64,000 bases of DNA from an uncultured Clostridia bacterium (lineage in GTDB: Bacteria; Bacillota; Clostridia; Christensenellales; UBA1242): assembly GCA_934749845.1 (NCBI GenBank), contig CAKVHQ010000001.1:117910-181909 (forward strand), read 5' to 3'. Of this stretch, positions 43,333 through 53,296 are shown in pieces. Positions within the stretch are counted from its first letter, which is position 1. Each line of letters starts with the position of its first letter. The translations under genes and the position numbers were made by a program. Under the pieces are notes generated by a model. The model did not search any database and was not told where the DNA came from. It saw nothing but the letters and a program-made list of their open reading frames with translations.

Positions 43333-46300
43333 ATGAAATGTAAAAAAGTATTAAAAAAAATATTGCTTTATTTAGGCGTATTTGTGGCTGTGCTTTCTGT
43401 TTCGGCTGGCTTAAAAGTGGGCATATTTTTGATAAACAGACCAGCGAATGTTGGTCCGGCGGACAGTCAAGAGGACGATAATCCCCAAAACGAAGTTTTA
43501 ACAAAAGTGCTAAATAGTATGCTTACTACGGAGAGAGCAGACATAGACTTAAACTTGCAACTAAAAACGCAAAATGCTAGTCCCATAAATCTTAATTCAA
43601 AAGTATACTTAAACCTTCCATCAAATGCTCAACAAGAAGCACCACAAAGTGCAAACTTTGCACCAAGAAGAGTTCAAGCACAATCTTCCACCCAGCAATT
43701 TAAAGTTGCACTTAATGGAGATATAGAATTCAACAATCAAATTGTTCCATACGACATAAATTATGTTAACGGGATTATTTACATAAAATTTGGCGATGCT
43801 ATGGTTAAAGTGGAAACTTCAAACATGGCACAAGACTTGGACACCCTTTTAAATTATGCCTTGCTAAAAAAGTTTGGGCTTAATGTTTCGCTTCCAAATT
43901 TGTCTGGCTTAAACTTTAATGCTTCGATGCTTTCTGCTTTGGCTTCTCAATTAACCGAAACCGATTTAGACAGTGGCAAAGAAATAAAGTTTAACATCAT
44001 GGGAATGGGTTGGGCAACCATGCTAACCGACAGCGACTATGTGTTAAAAAGCATTAAACTTGAAGAAATTGATTTTAATGGTACAAAAATCAGTGCCGAA
44101 GTGGAGGCGGACTTAAATGCAGAGCCAAAACAAGTTAACGAGCCTGAAAACAAAGAAGAGTTAACCGACTTAACTGGACTTACACAATTTTTGGGTGTTG
44201 CAGATAAGGTTCTTGATAAAGGCTACATTTCGGGCGTTATGCATCTTAATGCTTTGGGCTTAAATGTGTTTGCCGATTATAATTTTAATTTTGAAGATTT
44301 TAATAACATCAAAGCCTATTTTAAAACATCTGTGGCTGGAAACGATTTGGTTTTACAATATCAAAATAACACAATTTATATGTCATACGATGACTGTAAA
44401 TATTTCTTCACAAGTCCTTTCGACTTTGACGAAATAATCGACACAATAAATTTCTATGCCAAAAAGTTTGGAATTGAATTTCCACAAGACGAATTTAATT
44501 CGTTCAAGGAAATTATCAATATAAACGACTTAAACCAAATGCTATCGTTAATTAGCAATTTGCAGATTGACGGCAACGGACTCGCTTGGTTTAAAGATGG
44601 TTTAAATCTTAACATAAGCGTTAAAGATGGTGAGTTTAACAACATTCACGCGGGATACAAAGACGCAATATCACTTGATATATCAGTTAACCAAAAAGTA
44701 AATGTTCCTTTGCTTAATGCAAACGAATATAAAAATATTCTTGACGAAGACTTGTTTGGAAAACTTCATGAACAACTTGTTAAAAACAAACAACTTGCAC
44801 TAAAAGCAAACATCAAAGTTGACAATACTAATATTGAAGCATTACTTACTGCCGACTTTGTTGATGAAATTAAACTTCAACTTAAAGTTAAAGTGCTTAA
44901 CCAACAAATAACATTAACTGTAATCGACGATGTTGTTTATCTTGAAGTTGGTAATATGCTAAAAGCAAAAGGCTCACTTGAAGATATTTGGAAGTTTATA
45001 AAAAGTGCTAACTTGCTTGAAATTGAAAGCGAGAACATAGACTTTGAAGCAATTAAAGATGCGATTATTAGTCAGTTGAACAGTGCAGGAGTTTCTCTTA
45101 AGTTTTTAAAACAAAACAATAATGTTCAAGCGTTTGACATTCTAAAAGATAATGTTCATTGCCAAATTTTCGCGGTGGACTTTGAAGAAATAAATTTTGA
45201 AGAAACAGGAAAATATGAAGACATAGTTGAGTTGTGTGAATTTACAAAAACATTGCTTAATAACCTAAACAACAAGCCACTTGCATTCAATATTAGTGCC
45301 GACTATGCCGATTATCACATAACAGGTCAAATGCAATATATTAGTTCCAAGTTTGTTGCAAGTTTATCAACTAACATTTTAAACAAACAAATAAATGTAA
45401 TAATAGAAGATAACTTGCTATACTTAAACATTGATGGCTTAAAAATAAAATGCAGTGTAAGCGACATTAAAGAACTTGCACAAGACATTCAAAACGCATT
45501 TAATTTAGACATTACAGACTTGGTTGACTCGCTAGACTTTGATTTAGACAAACTTTTAGAGCAAATTAAAGTGACAATTAAAGATGGCGAACTTAACATA
45601 AGTCTTAACAACTTTGCGTTAAGTGTAAATGCTTCTAGCGTTTCTGCAAACATCGAAAGTTCTAACTTTAGTGGCGAAATTTCGCTTGGTAAAACTTTTG
45701 AAAAACCTTCTCATGAAAATTATTTAGATTTCCTTGAGTTAAAACCTTTGTTTAAAGCAACAATCAACACCTTAAAAAATGCTAGCGTAAGCGGACAAGT
45801 TGATGTAACATTAAATTTATTTAACGAAGATAATTTGCTTAACATTGATTACTCTGTTGCTCTTGTAGAACAAAAACTAATTGGCTACATAAGCACAACA
45901 TTTAAAGGCTTAAATGTTAAAGCATATATTGACGGAAAAGATATTTATGTTGATGTTGTTGGGTTAAAACTTCATTTAAACATAGACCAAATTCCAGAGA
46001 TTATTGATTGGGTTAACCAAACATTCAAAACAAACATTTCGTTTGACCTTAACGACTTAATTAGCAAAGAAAAGATAGAAGACTTGCACTTCGACATCAT
46101 TAAGTCAATTTTAAGCACACCAACAAACGCACAAATCGAGTTTAAAGATAACTTTAAAATTATAATCGACTTTGACTCCTACATAAGAAAAGCTAAATTC
46201 TTAAATGGCGACAAATCAGCACTCTTAACTTGCACCGACTTTAACAAAATCAATCTTGACAGTTTAAACAAAGCAGATTATAGCAACTACACAAAACTAA

Positions 46301-49071
46301 CCAAAGTTATCGAAAGTGCTTACAACCTTATTATGAGCAAGCAATACGATATTTCTGCTCATGCTCAAAAGTTTAAAGACGATGCCCTAACAAATTCCTA
46401 CACCGCAAACTTAACTTTAGATGCTACAGGTGCATTAAATGCTTATCTCGACTTGATTGGTCTTGGCGAACAAATTACAATAGGCTACGAAAACAAGGTT
46501 CTATACTTCCGTTATGGCGGAGAAAAAGGCATGAAAATTGCCGTTCAAGAACAAGCCTTGCAAGAAATATTAAGCATTGTATGCAGTGCGTTAAACATAG
46601 ATGTTTCAAGCATTCCACTTTTAAACGACTTTTTGCAAAGCGATAATATCGACACAAGCAATCTTGAAACTATCTTGCCAAAATTTGAATTAGGAAACCC
46701 TCTTCAATATCTTGAATATATTAAGCATTTTGACATTACAGATTCTTACTTTGAAATTGTTTTAAGAGCAGAAAAGTTGGGCGACTACGCAAAAGATAAA
46801 GATGTTGCTATTGTCATAAATTATCAAGATAGCACATTAACTTCAATTTCAGTAACAAACTTATTTATCAATCAAACACAAAATGAGTATGTGAACATCG
46901 ACATTTCAATCAACCCATTTAGTAAAGTTGAAAAGGTTCTAGATAAAAACAAATACATCGACTTGTCAAATTCAAAAGATTTAATAAGAGCGTTTGTAAA
47001 CACTTCAAACCTTAACGATTGGCATGTTGTTGGAAATGTTAAACTAGACATTAAACTTGGCAGTTTGGAACTTAAAGCGGCAACAATAAAAGTTGATGTT
47101 AAAGTTAAGTTAGACAGTGATAAAAAACCAATGATTGCTGTTGAACTATCTAACTACCCACTTATTGGAGCGTTAAACAATAAAAACACTAATGGTGTTG
47201 GCGGAACAGGTTTGGGCGCAATCAAACCAAGATATCGAACAATTTCCATTTACTATAAAGACGGCGAAATGTACCTTAAAACCTTTGACGAAAAATGGGG
47301 CGCATATAAAGAATTAACAAGAACAACAAAAATAACATTACAATACTTTATTGATAATTTGTCTTATTACACTCAATATTTGTTCGGGTTTACGGATACT
47401 ATTCAAAGCAAAATTAACGAAGCAATTCAAAAAAGTCAGTCCTACGAAGGCGACACAGATTATGGAAATATTATCTTATCGTATAATAAATCTGGAAATT
47501 CTCATACCTTTGAAATCAACCTTGCCGAAGTTGCTCATAACAGCGATATTGGAACATTAACTTTAGTGCTAACAACAATCAATAATGAATCAACACAAAA
47601 TAAAGACTATTTATATAGAATTGATTTGGACCTTAAAATTTTAGATAACATGCTTTCACTAAAGACTGATAGTTCAAGCCAAAACGAAGGCTTATACCTT
47701 AATGATATTGGTTCTCAAGTTTCATTATCAAACTTGGACGACATTATCAACCTATATGAACAAAATGGCTTTGGTCTTGACGGCGAGTATGAAAAAACAG
47801 GCTCAAATGCTTGGAAAAAGGATAGCACGGGAACGAGTCAAGTCACATTTATTAGTAATGGCCAAGAAGTTAAAACAATAAGTGGAGATGTCGCTTCAAA
47901 AATACCTTTCCCACAAATGAACAATTATATTTTTGACGATAATGTTATTTGGCAGGAATTCAAGTTCGATGGCTGGTTCTACGACGAGCAATTTAACATC
48001 GAGTTTGAAAACGACACTTTCCCTAGATACAACACCACTTTGTATGCAAAATGGATTGTTGTGGAAACAAGAATTCATGCAACAATTAAATTTATCACAA
48101 ATCAAGATTCTTTAATTGTTGATGACTTAAAGGGTTTTGTTGGAGAAAATGTAACTTTGCCAACTCTTGCTAACATCGAAGAAACTATTGACGAAAATAC
48201 ATCAATTTTGAAAACCTTTGTTGGCTGGGTAACCGAAGACGGTAACTTATACTACGAGCAAACATTCAAACAAGCAAATTTAACTTTGCAAGCAAAATGG
48301 AATGTTAAAGAAACCAAAGTATACTCACTTAAAATTGTAAATAACGGAGAAGTTATTTACTCAAACAAAGTTGAAGCGCACTCGCAATTTGACTTATCAA
48401 CTTTCAATTGCTTTAATCAAACAACCAAGGTTTACTCTAATGCAGACTTTAACGAAAGCAACCTAGTTACCGACTTTACTGTTGAGCAAAACAGCGTTTG
48501 GTATTTAAGAAATAAATTTAAAGTAACGGTTAAATCAAACTACACAACCTCAAACGGTCAACCATGCTTTAAAGAATATGAGTTGTACGAAAATTCATCA
48601 CTTAATTTACCTTCATATTCAAACTATAGTATAGACAGTCAAACTTTCACAACAGAATATGAGTTTTTTGGTTACACCTTAAATGGCAGCTTAATTAACG
48701 CTGGAGAAGCTATCACACCAAATGGCGATTGCACCTACGAAGCTTCTTGGAAAGTTACAGAATGGTGCGTTGTATCCTTTGATGTATGCTGGGCAAGGCC
48801 AAGTGGCTGGATTAAAGACGGAACTAAAAAATCAATGTCCACAGTGTCCAACACCAACGGAACAAACAAACTTAAAATTCAGCGTGGAACATCACTCGAT
48901 TTTGCAACATATTACGCCACAGCGACATATAAATACGGCATAAGTTACGACTTTAAAACTGTTGCATGGGGAGATACTGCTCAAAACTTAAATGTTAAAT
49001 CGTATGATGGTGCTTCTTCACTTGTTATTAACTCTAATTGCACATTAAAACCAATTTGGAAGGCTAATTAA
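43333..49071 (+). CDS. Giant repeat protein (1912 aa) with InlB/Flg_new-type C-terminal repeats
   Basis: Unknown function, exported or membrane-anchored by an N-terminal helix (residues about 9-33). Residues about 120-1450 appear to be six or seven diverged repeats of 140-200 residues. A recurring unit is a pair of strands ending in ILNQQIxVxIxD-like and VYLEVG / LYLNIDGLKIK-like segments, followed by a helix: near 520-560, 680-720, 845-890, 1040-1075 and 1300-1325. This resembles, by eye only, LolA/LppX-like lipid-carrier folds. Residues about 1503-1575, 1583-1656 and 1728-1807 are InlB B-type repeats (GWFYDEQF, TLYAKW; TLQAKW; YEASWK), and the tail ends CTLKPIWKAN. No sorting signal. Weak AAGG before the ATG. 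Confidence 0.8.
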   Translation: MKCKKVLKKILLYLGVFVAVLSVSAGLKVGIFLINRPANVGPADSQEDDNPQNEVLTKVLNSMLTTERADIDLNLQLKTQNASPINLNSKVYLNLPSNAQQEAPQSANFAPRRVQAQSSTQQFKVALNGDIEFNNQIVPYDINYVNGIIYIKFGDAMVKVETSNMAQDLDTLLNYALLKKFGLNVSLPNLSGLNFNASMLSALASQLTETDLDSGKEIKFNIMGMGWATMLTDSDYVLKSIKLEEIDFNGTKISAEVEADLNAEPKQVNEPENKEELTDLTGLTQFLGVADKVLDKGYISGVMHLNALGLNVFADYNFNFEDFNNIKAYFKTSVAGNDLVLQYQNNTIYMSYDDCKYFFTSPFDFDEIIDTINFYAKKFGIEFPQDEFNSFKEIININDLNQMLSLISNLQIDGNGLAWFKDGLNLNISVKDGEFNNIHAGYKDAISLDISVNQKVNVPLLNANEYKNILDEDLFGKLHEQLVKNKQLALKANIKVDNTNIEALLTADFVDEIKLQLKVKVLNQQITLTVIDDVVYLEVGNMLKAKGSLEDIWKFIKSANLLEIESENIDFEAIKDAIISQLNSAGVSLKFLKQNNNVQAFDILKDNVHCQIFAVDFEEINFEETGKYEDIVELCEFTKTLLNNLNNKPLAFNISADYADYHITGQMQYISSKFVASLSTNILNKQINVIIEDNLLYLNIDGLKIKCSVSDIKELAQDIQNAFNLDITDLVDSLDFDLDKLLEQIKVTIKDGELNISLNNFALSVNASSVSANIESSNFSGEISLGKTFEKPSHENYLDFLELKPLFKATINTLKNASVSGQVDVTLNLFNEDNLLNIDYSVALVEQKLIGYISTTFKGLNVKAYIDGKDIYVDVVGLKLHLNIDQIPEIIDWVNQTFKTNISFDLNDLISKEKIEDLHFDIIKSILSTPTNAQIEFKDNFKIIIDFDSYIRKAKFLNGDKSALLTCTDFNKINLDSLNKADYSNYTKLTKVIESAYNLIMSKQYDISAHAQKFKDDALTNSYTANLTLDATGALNAYLDLIGLGEQITIGYENKVLYFRYGGEKGMKIAVQEQALQEILSIVCSALNIDVSSIPLLNDFLQSDNIDTSNLETILPKFELGNPLQYLEYIKHFDITDSYFEIVLRAEKLGDYAKDKDVAIVINYQDSTLTSISVTNLFINQTQNEYVNIDISINPFSKVEKVLDKNKYIDLSNSKDLIRAFVNTSNLNDWHVVGNVKLDIKLGSLELKAATIKVDVKVKLDSDKKPMIAVELSNYPLIGALNNKNTNGVGGTGLGAIKPRYRTISIYYKDGEMYLKTFDEKWGAYKELTRTTKITLQYFIDNLSYYTQYLFGFTDTIQSKINEAIQKSQSYEGDTDYGNIILSYNKSGNSHTFEINLAEVAHNSDIGTLTLVLTTINNESTQNKDYLYRIDLDLKILDNMLSLKTDSSSQNEGLYLNDIGSQVSLSNLDDIINLYEQNGFGLDGEYEKTGSNAWKKDSTGTSQVTFISNGQEVKTISGDVASKIPFPQMNNYIFDDNVIWQEFKFDGWFYDEQFNIEFENDTFPRYNTTLYAKWIVVETRIHATIKFITNQDSLIVDDLKGFVGENVTLPTLANIEETIDENTSILKTFVGWVTEDGNLYYEQTFKQANLTLQAKWNVKETKVYSLKIVNNGEVIYSNKVEAHSQFDLSTFNCFNQTTKVYSNADFNESNLVTDFTVEQNSVWYLRNKFKVTVKSNYTTSNGQPCFKEYELYENSSLNLPSYSNYSIDSQTFTTEYEFFGYTLNGSLINAGEAITPNGDCTYEASWKVTEWCVVSFDVCWARPSGWIKDGTKKSMSTVSNTNGTNKLKIQRGTSLDFATYYATATYKYGISYDFKTVAWGDTAQNLNVKSYDGASSLVINSNCTLKPIWKAN

Positions 49072-49121
49072 CATAAACAACGCAAAGCACGCAAAAAATC
49101 AGTTGTTTTAATTTGTAACAA

Positions 49122-49156
49122 GAAAAGACATAAACTTTAAAATTTATGTCTTTTTT
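49122..49156 (+). terminator. Terminator after the giant gene
   Basis: AAAAGACATAAA/TTTATGTCTTTT stem and T run. Confidence 0.85.
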
Positions 49157-49271
49157 CATGCAATAAAATGCTATAGTTTTGTAAAACCAAAAGGTTTTTA
49201 CAAAATTTCGTTTTTATATTGAAAACTTTATTTTATTGTGCTAATATTTAACCCGAAACAAAGGAGAAAAA

Positions 49272-50594
49272 ATGGAAACCTTAAATTTAGTAACAAAAAT
49301 TATAACTTTTATGTTTTCAGTTTTAATGGCATATAAGTTTTTATATATAATAATTGGCGTTTTAACGAAAAACAAAAAATACCCAGATGTTCCTAGTGAA
49401 CAATATAAAAAGTATGCAGTAATTATTTCCGCACGAAACGAAGCCAAAGTTATTGGCAATCTTATTGCTAGTTTAAGAAAACAAAATTATAATCAAGATT
49501 TACTTTCAATTTTTGTTGTTGCAGATAATTGTGACGACAATACTGCTCAAATTTGTCGTGAATTAGGTTGTCATGTTTATGAGAGATTTGACAAATCTAA
49601 AGCAAGAAAAGGTTGGGCTTTGGAGTTTTTGTTTAATAACATAAAAAAAGATTTTGGTATTGAAAGTTTTGATGGATATATTTTCTTTGACGCAGACAAT
49701 GTTGTTGATAAAAATTTTGTTAAGAACATAAACAATGCAATGTGTGCTGGCGCAAAAGTTGCGATAGGCTATCGTAACACAAAAAATTTTCAAACTAATA
49801 TAATTTCATCGGCATACGGCATACACTTTTGTCGCTATGCAATGAGCACAAGTAGAGCAAGAAGGTTTTTAGACACTTCAACAAACATCGCTGGTACGGG
49901 ATTTTGTATGGAGGCTAGTTTGCTTAAAGACGGTTGGAATTGTTTCACTTTAACAGAAGATGCAGAACTTACTATAAATCTTGTTTCAAAGGGAGTTAAA
50001 GTTGAGTTTTGCGAAAGTGCAGAATTCTATGACGAACAGCCTGTTTCGTTTATAGCGTCGTGCAGACAGCGTATTAGATGGACGAGAGGACGACTTGGCA
50101 ATTACTTTACTCAACTTGGACAAATGTTAAAAGGCTTGTTTAGTTTAAAAACCGCAAAAGAAAAATGGTCAATGTATGATAACTTAATGTGCATGACCCC
50201 TATTTCATTGTTTATTTTAATTCTTGGCTCAATTTATCCAATAACAAGTTCAATAATTGCGCTTTGTAACGGGCAAGCATTACCTTGGGTTATATGGCTA
50301 AAAGCGTTTGGAATATCAATTTTAACAAGTTATGTTACAGAACTATTTGAAGGTTTACTAATTTTAATTAGGGAGCATAAACATATAAGATGTCCAATAG
50401 GAAAGCAAATTTTATTCTTAATTTGCTGGCCATGGTTCGATTTAATGAACATTCCGCTTTTAATAGCAAGTTGTTTTGCAAAACCAGTTTGGAAGCCTAC
50501 TGCTCACACAGACACAACAAAAATTGAACAATTAGAAGTCGATAGTCAAAGTTCTAAACAAGTTGAACTTGAAGAACAAAACGAAAATAGGTAA
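49272..50594 (+). CDS. Membrane glycosyltransferase, family 2
   Basis: 440 aa processive-type GT2. N-terminal membrane helix, then the GT-A domain with VVADNCDDN, D140-x-D142 in FFDADNVV, the catalytic TED near 228-230 and the acceptor motif QRIRW at 266-270, followed by three or four membrane helices (LFILILGSIYPITSSIIAL). It resembles cellulose-synthase/hyaluronan-synthase-like enzymes and those making exopolysaccharide; the sugar cannot be told. AAGGAG precedes the ATG. Standing after the surface-protein group and between terminators, it is its own unit. Confidence 0.88.
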   Translation: METLNLVTKIITFMFSVLMAYKFLYIIIGVLTKNKKYPDVPSEQYKKYAVIISARNEAKVIGNLIASLRKQNYNQDLLSIFVVADNCDDNTAQICRELGCHVYERFDKSKARKGWALEFLFNNIKKDFGIESFDGYIFFDADNVVDKNFVKNINNAMCAGAKVAIGYRNTKNFQTNIISSAYGIHFCRYAMSTSRARRFLDTSTNIAGTGFCMEASLLKDGWNCFTLTEDAELTINLVSKGVKVEFCESAEFYDEQPVSFIASCRQRIRWTRGRLGNYFTQLGQMLKGLFSLKTAKEKWSMYDNLMCMTPISLFILILGSIYPITSSIIALCNGQALPWVIWLKAFGISILTSYVTELFEGLLILIREHKHIRCPIGKQILFLICWPWFDLMNIPLLIASCFAKPVWKPTAHTDTTKIEQLEVDSQSSKQVELEEQNENR

Positions 50595-50613
50595 TATTGG
50601 CACAAAATAACTT

Positions 50614-50645
50614 TAAAATCACCATTAGTTGATTTTTTATTTTAA
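50614..50645 (+). terminator. Terminator after the glycosyltransferase gene
   Basis: AAAATCA/TGATTTT stem with T run. From here to 50867 no gene or other feature is seen. Confidence 0.65.
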
Positions 50646-50867
50646 AAAGGTTAAATTATCACTTTATATTTCAACTTTATTCATACGTATTAAAACATAA
50701 CTAATAATTTGCATTATAAAAACTATTTTTATTAATAAAAAATATTAAAATTAAAAAACAATATGCATGAAGAAAAACACAATTTTTATAATGCTGTAAC
50801 GAGCAATAAAACATTTTTTGTTTTAAAACTTAAATATGTAGATTTTAAAAGAATAAAACAAAAGTTA

Positions 50868-50896
50868 TTGACATTCTGTTAAAAAACATTTATATT
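50868..50896 (+). promoter_or_regulatory. Promoter of the SAM riboswitch-metK transcript
   Basis: TTGACA (50868-50873), 17 bases, TATATT (50891-50896), directly before the riboswitch. Confidence 0.75.
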
Positions 50897-50899
50897 ATA

Positions 50900-50988
50900 T
50901 CTATCCATAAAGAGTGTGCGAGGGACAGCCCCTACGACCACACAGCAACCTGCTAGAGCAAGGTGCTAATGGCTGAGCGATGGGAGAA
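50900..50988 (+). ncRNA. SAM-I riboswitch (S-box) aptamer
   Basis: The conserved S-box core is present in order: GAGGGACAGCCCC, CAGCAACC, then AAGGTGCTAAT and GCGATGGGAGA. The P1 stem pairs TCTATCCAT with ATGGGAGA. It controls metK: S-adenosylmethionine binding should favour the terminator that follows. An open frame starting at 50963 is inside the aptamer and is not coding. Confidence 0.95.
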
Positions 50989-50997
50989 TATGAATTT

Positions 50998-51029
50998 TAA
51001 AATCCTGTCGCACTCGATGGGATTTTTTT
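50998..51029 (+). terminator. Expression-platform terminator of the SAM riboswitch
   Basis: AAAATCC/GGGATTTT stem enclosing an inner CG/CG pair, followed by T7, between aptamer and metK. Confidence 0.85.
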
Positions 51030-51058
51030 ATGGAAATATATTAAAGGACAAACGAAAA

Positions 51059-52162
51059 ATGAAAACAAAAAACAATTCAAACATTCAAATTATCACAAGT
51101 GAAAGTGTTAATATTGGACATCCCGATAAAACTTGTGACACTATTGCCGATGCTTTTTTGGACGAAGCATTAAGGCAAGACGAGAACAGCCAAATGGCTG
51201 TTGAATGCGCCATTAAGGACGACAAACTTTTTATTTATGGCGAAGCCACAACAAAGGCAAAAATAGACTACGAAAAAATAGCTAGAGATGTTTTGAAAGA
51301 TATCGGCTACAATTGTGAATTTACAATCATTAAAGAGATTAGCCAACAAAGTCCAGACATTAACCAAGCGGTTGTAAAAAGTGAACTTTGTGCAAACGAT
51401 CAAGGTATGGTTTTTGGTTATGCCACAAACGAAACAAAGGAATATATGCCTTTGCCAATTATAGTAGCCCACGAACTTATGCAAACTTATGAGGGTTTTA
51501 GACGAAAAAACACAAACTTTTTTGCTGACGCAAAAAGCCAAGTATCAGTTGAATATGTTGATGACAAAATAAGTCAAATAACAACAGTTTTGGTTTCTGT
51601 TTCACACAGCCCAAAGTTAAGTTTAGACCAAATTCAAACTTTAATTAAACAAAATGTTGTTGAACCGGTTTTGAACGAGTACAAACAATATGTTAAAAAC
51701 ACGACTGTTATTATAAACCCAAGCGGAAAATTTACAATATGGGGAAGTTTTGGCGATTCTGGTTGCGTTGGAAGAAAAATTGTTGTTGACACTTATGGCG
51801 GAGTTGGCAGAGTGGGTGGCGGTTGTTTTTCAAGCAAGAACGCAACCAAAGTTGATAGGTCTGGCGCGTACTATGCTAGGTATGTTGCAAAAAATATTGT
51901 TGCACACAACCTTGCTGATAAGTGCGAAGTTCAAGTTGCTTATGCTATTGGTTTAAGTAAGCCACTTTGCATTAACATAAACGCTTTTAACACCCAAAAA
52001 GTGCCTATGGATAATATATATAGTTATGTGAACGAAAACTTCGATTTTTCTCCTGCAAACATGATTGACGAACTTGAACTTTTAAAGCCAATTTACAAAC
52101 CAACCGCTTGCTATGGCCATTTTGGAAGAGAGCAATTTAGTTGGGAAAAAATCAAAAATTAA
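51059..52162 (+). CDS. metK: S-adenosylmethionine synthetase, divergent
   Basis: Makes S-adenosylmethionine from ATP and methionine; 367 aa, a little short of about 385-400. The start is the ATG at 51059 with AAAGGA, after the riboswitch terminator. Motifs: GHPDKTCDTIADAFLDEA, DQGMVFGYA (the usual GAGDQG hexapeptide reads CANDQG), GRVGGGCFSSKNATKVDRS (usual GGGAFSGKDPxKVDRS), YARYVAKNIVA. The divergence is real across several motifs, but the overall layout and the SAM riboswitch support the call. Single gene, terminator after it. Confidence 0.93.
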   Translation: MKTKNNSNIQIITSESVNIGHPDKTCDTIADAFLDEALRQDENSQMAVECAIKDDKLFIYGEATTKAKIDYEKIARDVLKDIGYNCEFTIIKEISQQSPDINQAVVKSELCANDQGMVFGYATNETKEYMPLPIIVAHELMQTYEGFRRKNTNFFADAKSQVSVEYVDDKISQITTVLVSVSHSPKLSLDQIQTLIKQNVVEPVLNEYKQYVKNTTVIINPSGKFTIWGSFGDSGCVGRKIVVDTYGGVGRVGGGCFSSKNATKVDRSGAYYARYVAKNIVAHNLADKCEVQVAYAIGLSKPLCININAFNTQKVPMDNIYSYVNENFDFSPANMIDELELLKPIYKPTACYGHFGREQFSWEKIKN

Positions 52163-52272
52163 GGTGTATTTTATAAGTTAAATGTATTATTGAAAATTTC
52201 AATTTGAATGATAAAAACTATGTTTATTGAAATTTATTCTTAATTTATTTGAGAATTTGTTTCAAAAACACA

Positions 52273-52301
52273 AAAAAACCGAGAATAATTCTCGGTTTTT
52301 T
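52273..52301. terminator. Bidirectional terminator between metK and the lipoprotein gene
   Basis: AACCGAGAATAATTCTCGGTT, a near-perfect palindrome with A and T runs on both sides. Confidence 0.9.
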
Positions 52302-52319
52302 AAATTTTAATTAAATTTT

Positions 52320-53069
52320 TTATGCTTTAACAACTTTGTAATCAGTAGTTGAACCTTCAACAAGTTCTGCTTTGTAGCCTTCTGCAACAAAGTTTGATGG
52401 TGTGCCTGCTGGTTCAGTTAAACTTTCAGCTGGATTGTATCCCACAAATGTTCCGCCTTTAACAACCATTTTAGAAGTTGTGTTGTCGCTATCTTTCAAA
52501 TTTAAAGTCCATTGTGGAGTAACACTTTCAAATTTTCCACCCAAAATTGTAATTTCACCGTAAGAAACTTCTCCTGTTTCTTTGTTAGTTTTGTTTGAAG
52601 CGTAAATCATATCGTACTGCTTGTCGCCATTAACTGTTTGTTGGCTAAACTCGCCGTTAACGATTGTAACTTTTCCACCATGTGCCCAAACTGCCATTGC
52701 ATATTCGCTTTTATGCTCTGTGTCGCTTGCATCAAATCCACCTTTTGCAACAACTTTTCCATTTCCTTTAATGGTTAAATCGCCACCAATTCCAACATAG
52801 AAAACGCCATCGTAGCCATCGGCTGTAAGTGTTTTTCCATTAAGGTCGAATGTGACTTTTCTTGAAACATAAATGGATTCGTCCAAAGTTAAGTCTTTCT
52901 CAAGCTTAATAACTTCTTTTTCGCCACTTAATGCATTTTTTAGTTCTTCGCCTGTTGAAACACTCGCAACATTTGCATTACCACATGCTGTAAATAACAA
53001 AGCGCATGGAATAATTAAAACAGCAACCAAAAGCATTGCAAGAAATTTCTTTGTTTTTGTTAAATTCAT
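52320..53069 (-). CDS. Lipoprotein with beta-helix-like repeats
   Basis: 249 aa. Signal peptide with lipobox LLFTACGN (cleavage before Cys28-like residue), so it should be lipid-anchored outside. The mature part repeats short strands of the right-handed beta-helix kind (VTFDLNGKTLTADG, DLTIKGNGKVVAKGG, EITILGGKFES, MVVKGGTFVG), as in pectate-lyase-like or adhesin folds. GGAGGA precedes the ATG. Monocistronic; no substrate or partner is indicated. Confidence 0.82.
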   Translation of the reverse strand: MNLTKTKKFLAMLLVAVLIIPCALLFTACGNANVASVSTGEELKNALSGEKEVIKLEKDLTLDESIYVSRKVTFDLNGKTLTADGYDGVFYVGIGGDLTIKGNGKVVAKGGFDASDTEHKSEYAMAVWAHGGKVTIVNGEFSQQTVNGDKQYDMIYASNKTNKETGEVSYGEITILGGKFESVTPQWTLNLKDSDNTTSKMVVKGGTFVGYNPAESLTEPAGTPSNFVAEGYKAELVEGSTTDYKVVKA

Positions 53070-53262
53070 AAAAATCCTCCTCTTTTAACTATTAAAATTC
53101 TAACATACCATTTTTGTACGACCAACATTTTTTGCGTACTTTTAAAAATTTTTTGTTAAAATTTAATTTCATATATTTATATTTTGTGTAAAGTTTTAAT
53201 ATTCTATTCGGCTTTTATTTTTTTAGTTTTTTGCAATTTTCAAGATATTTCGCATTATTTTT

Positions 53263-53290
53263 TTGCAAATTTTAAGCAGTTGGCTATAAT
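53263..53290 (+). promoter_or_regulatory. Promoter of the phosphorylase gene giving a leaderless transcript
   Basis: TTGCAA (53263-53268), 16 bases, TATAAT (53285-53290), ATG six bases later with no Shine-Dalgarno. Confidence 0.6.
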
Positions 53291-53296
53291 AAAAAT

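Noticed and set aside
48545..48560. GGTCAACC similar to the tandem leader repeats
   Set aside because: Single occurrence inside the coding sequence of the giant protein (encoding GQP), no repeat and no hairpin.
50963..51058. N-terminal extension of metK starting at 50963
   Set aside because: It lies inside the SAM riboswitch aptamer and terminator; MetK homology starts after the ATG at 51059, which has its own Shine-Dalgarno.
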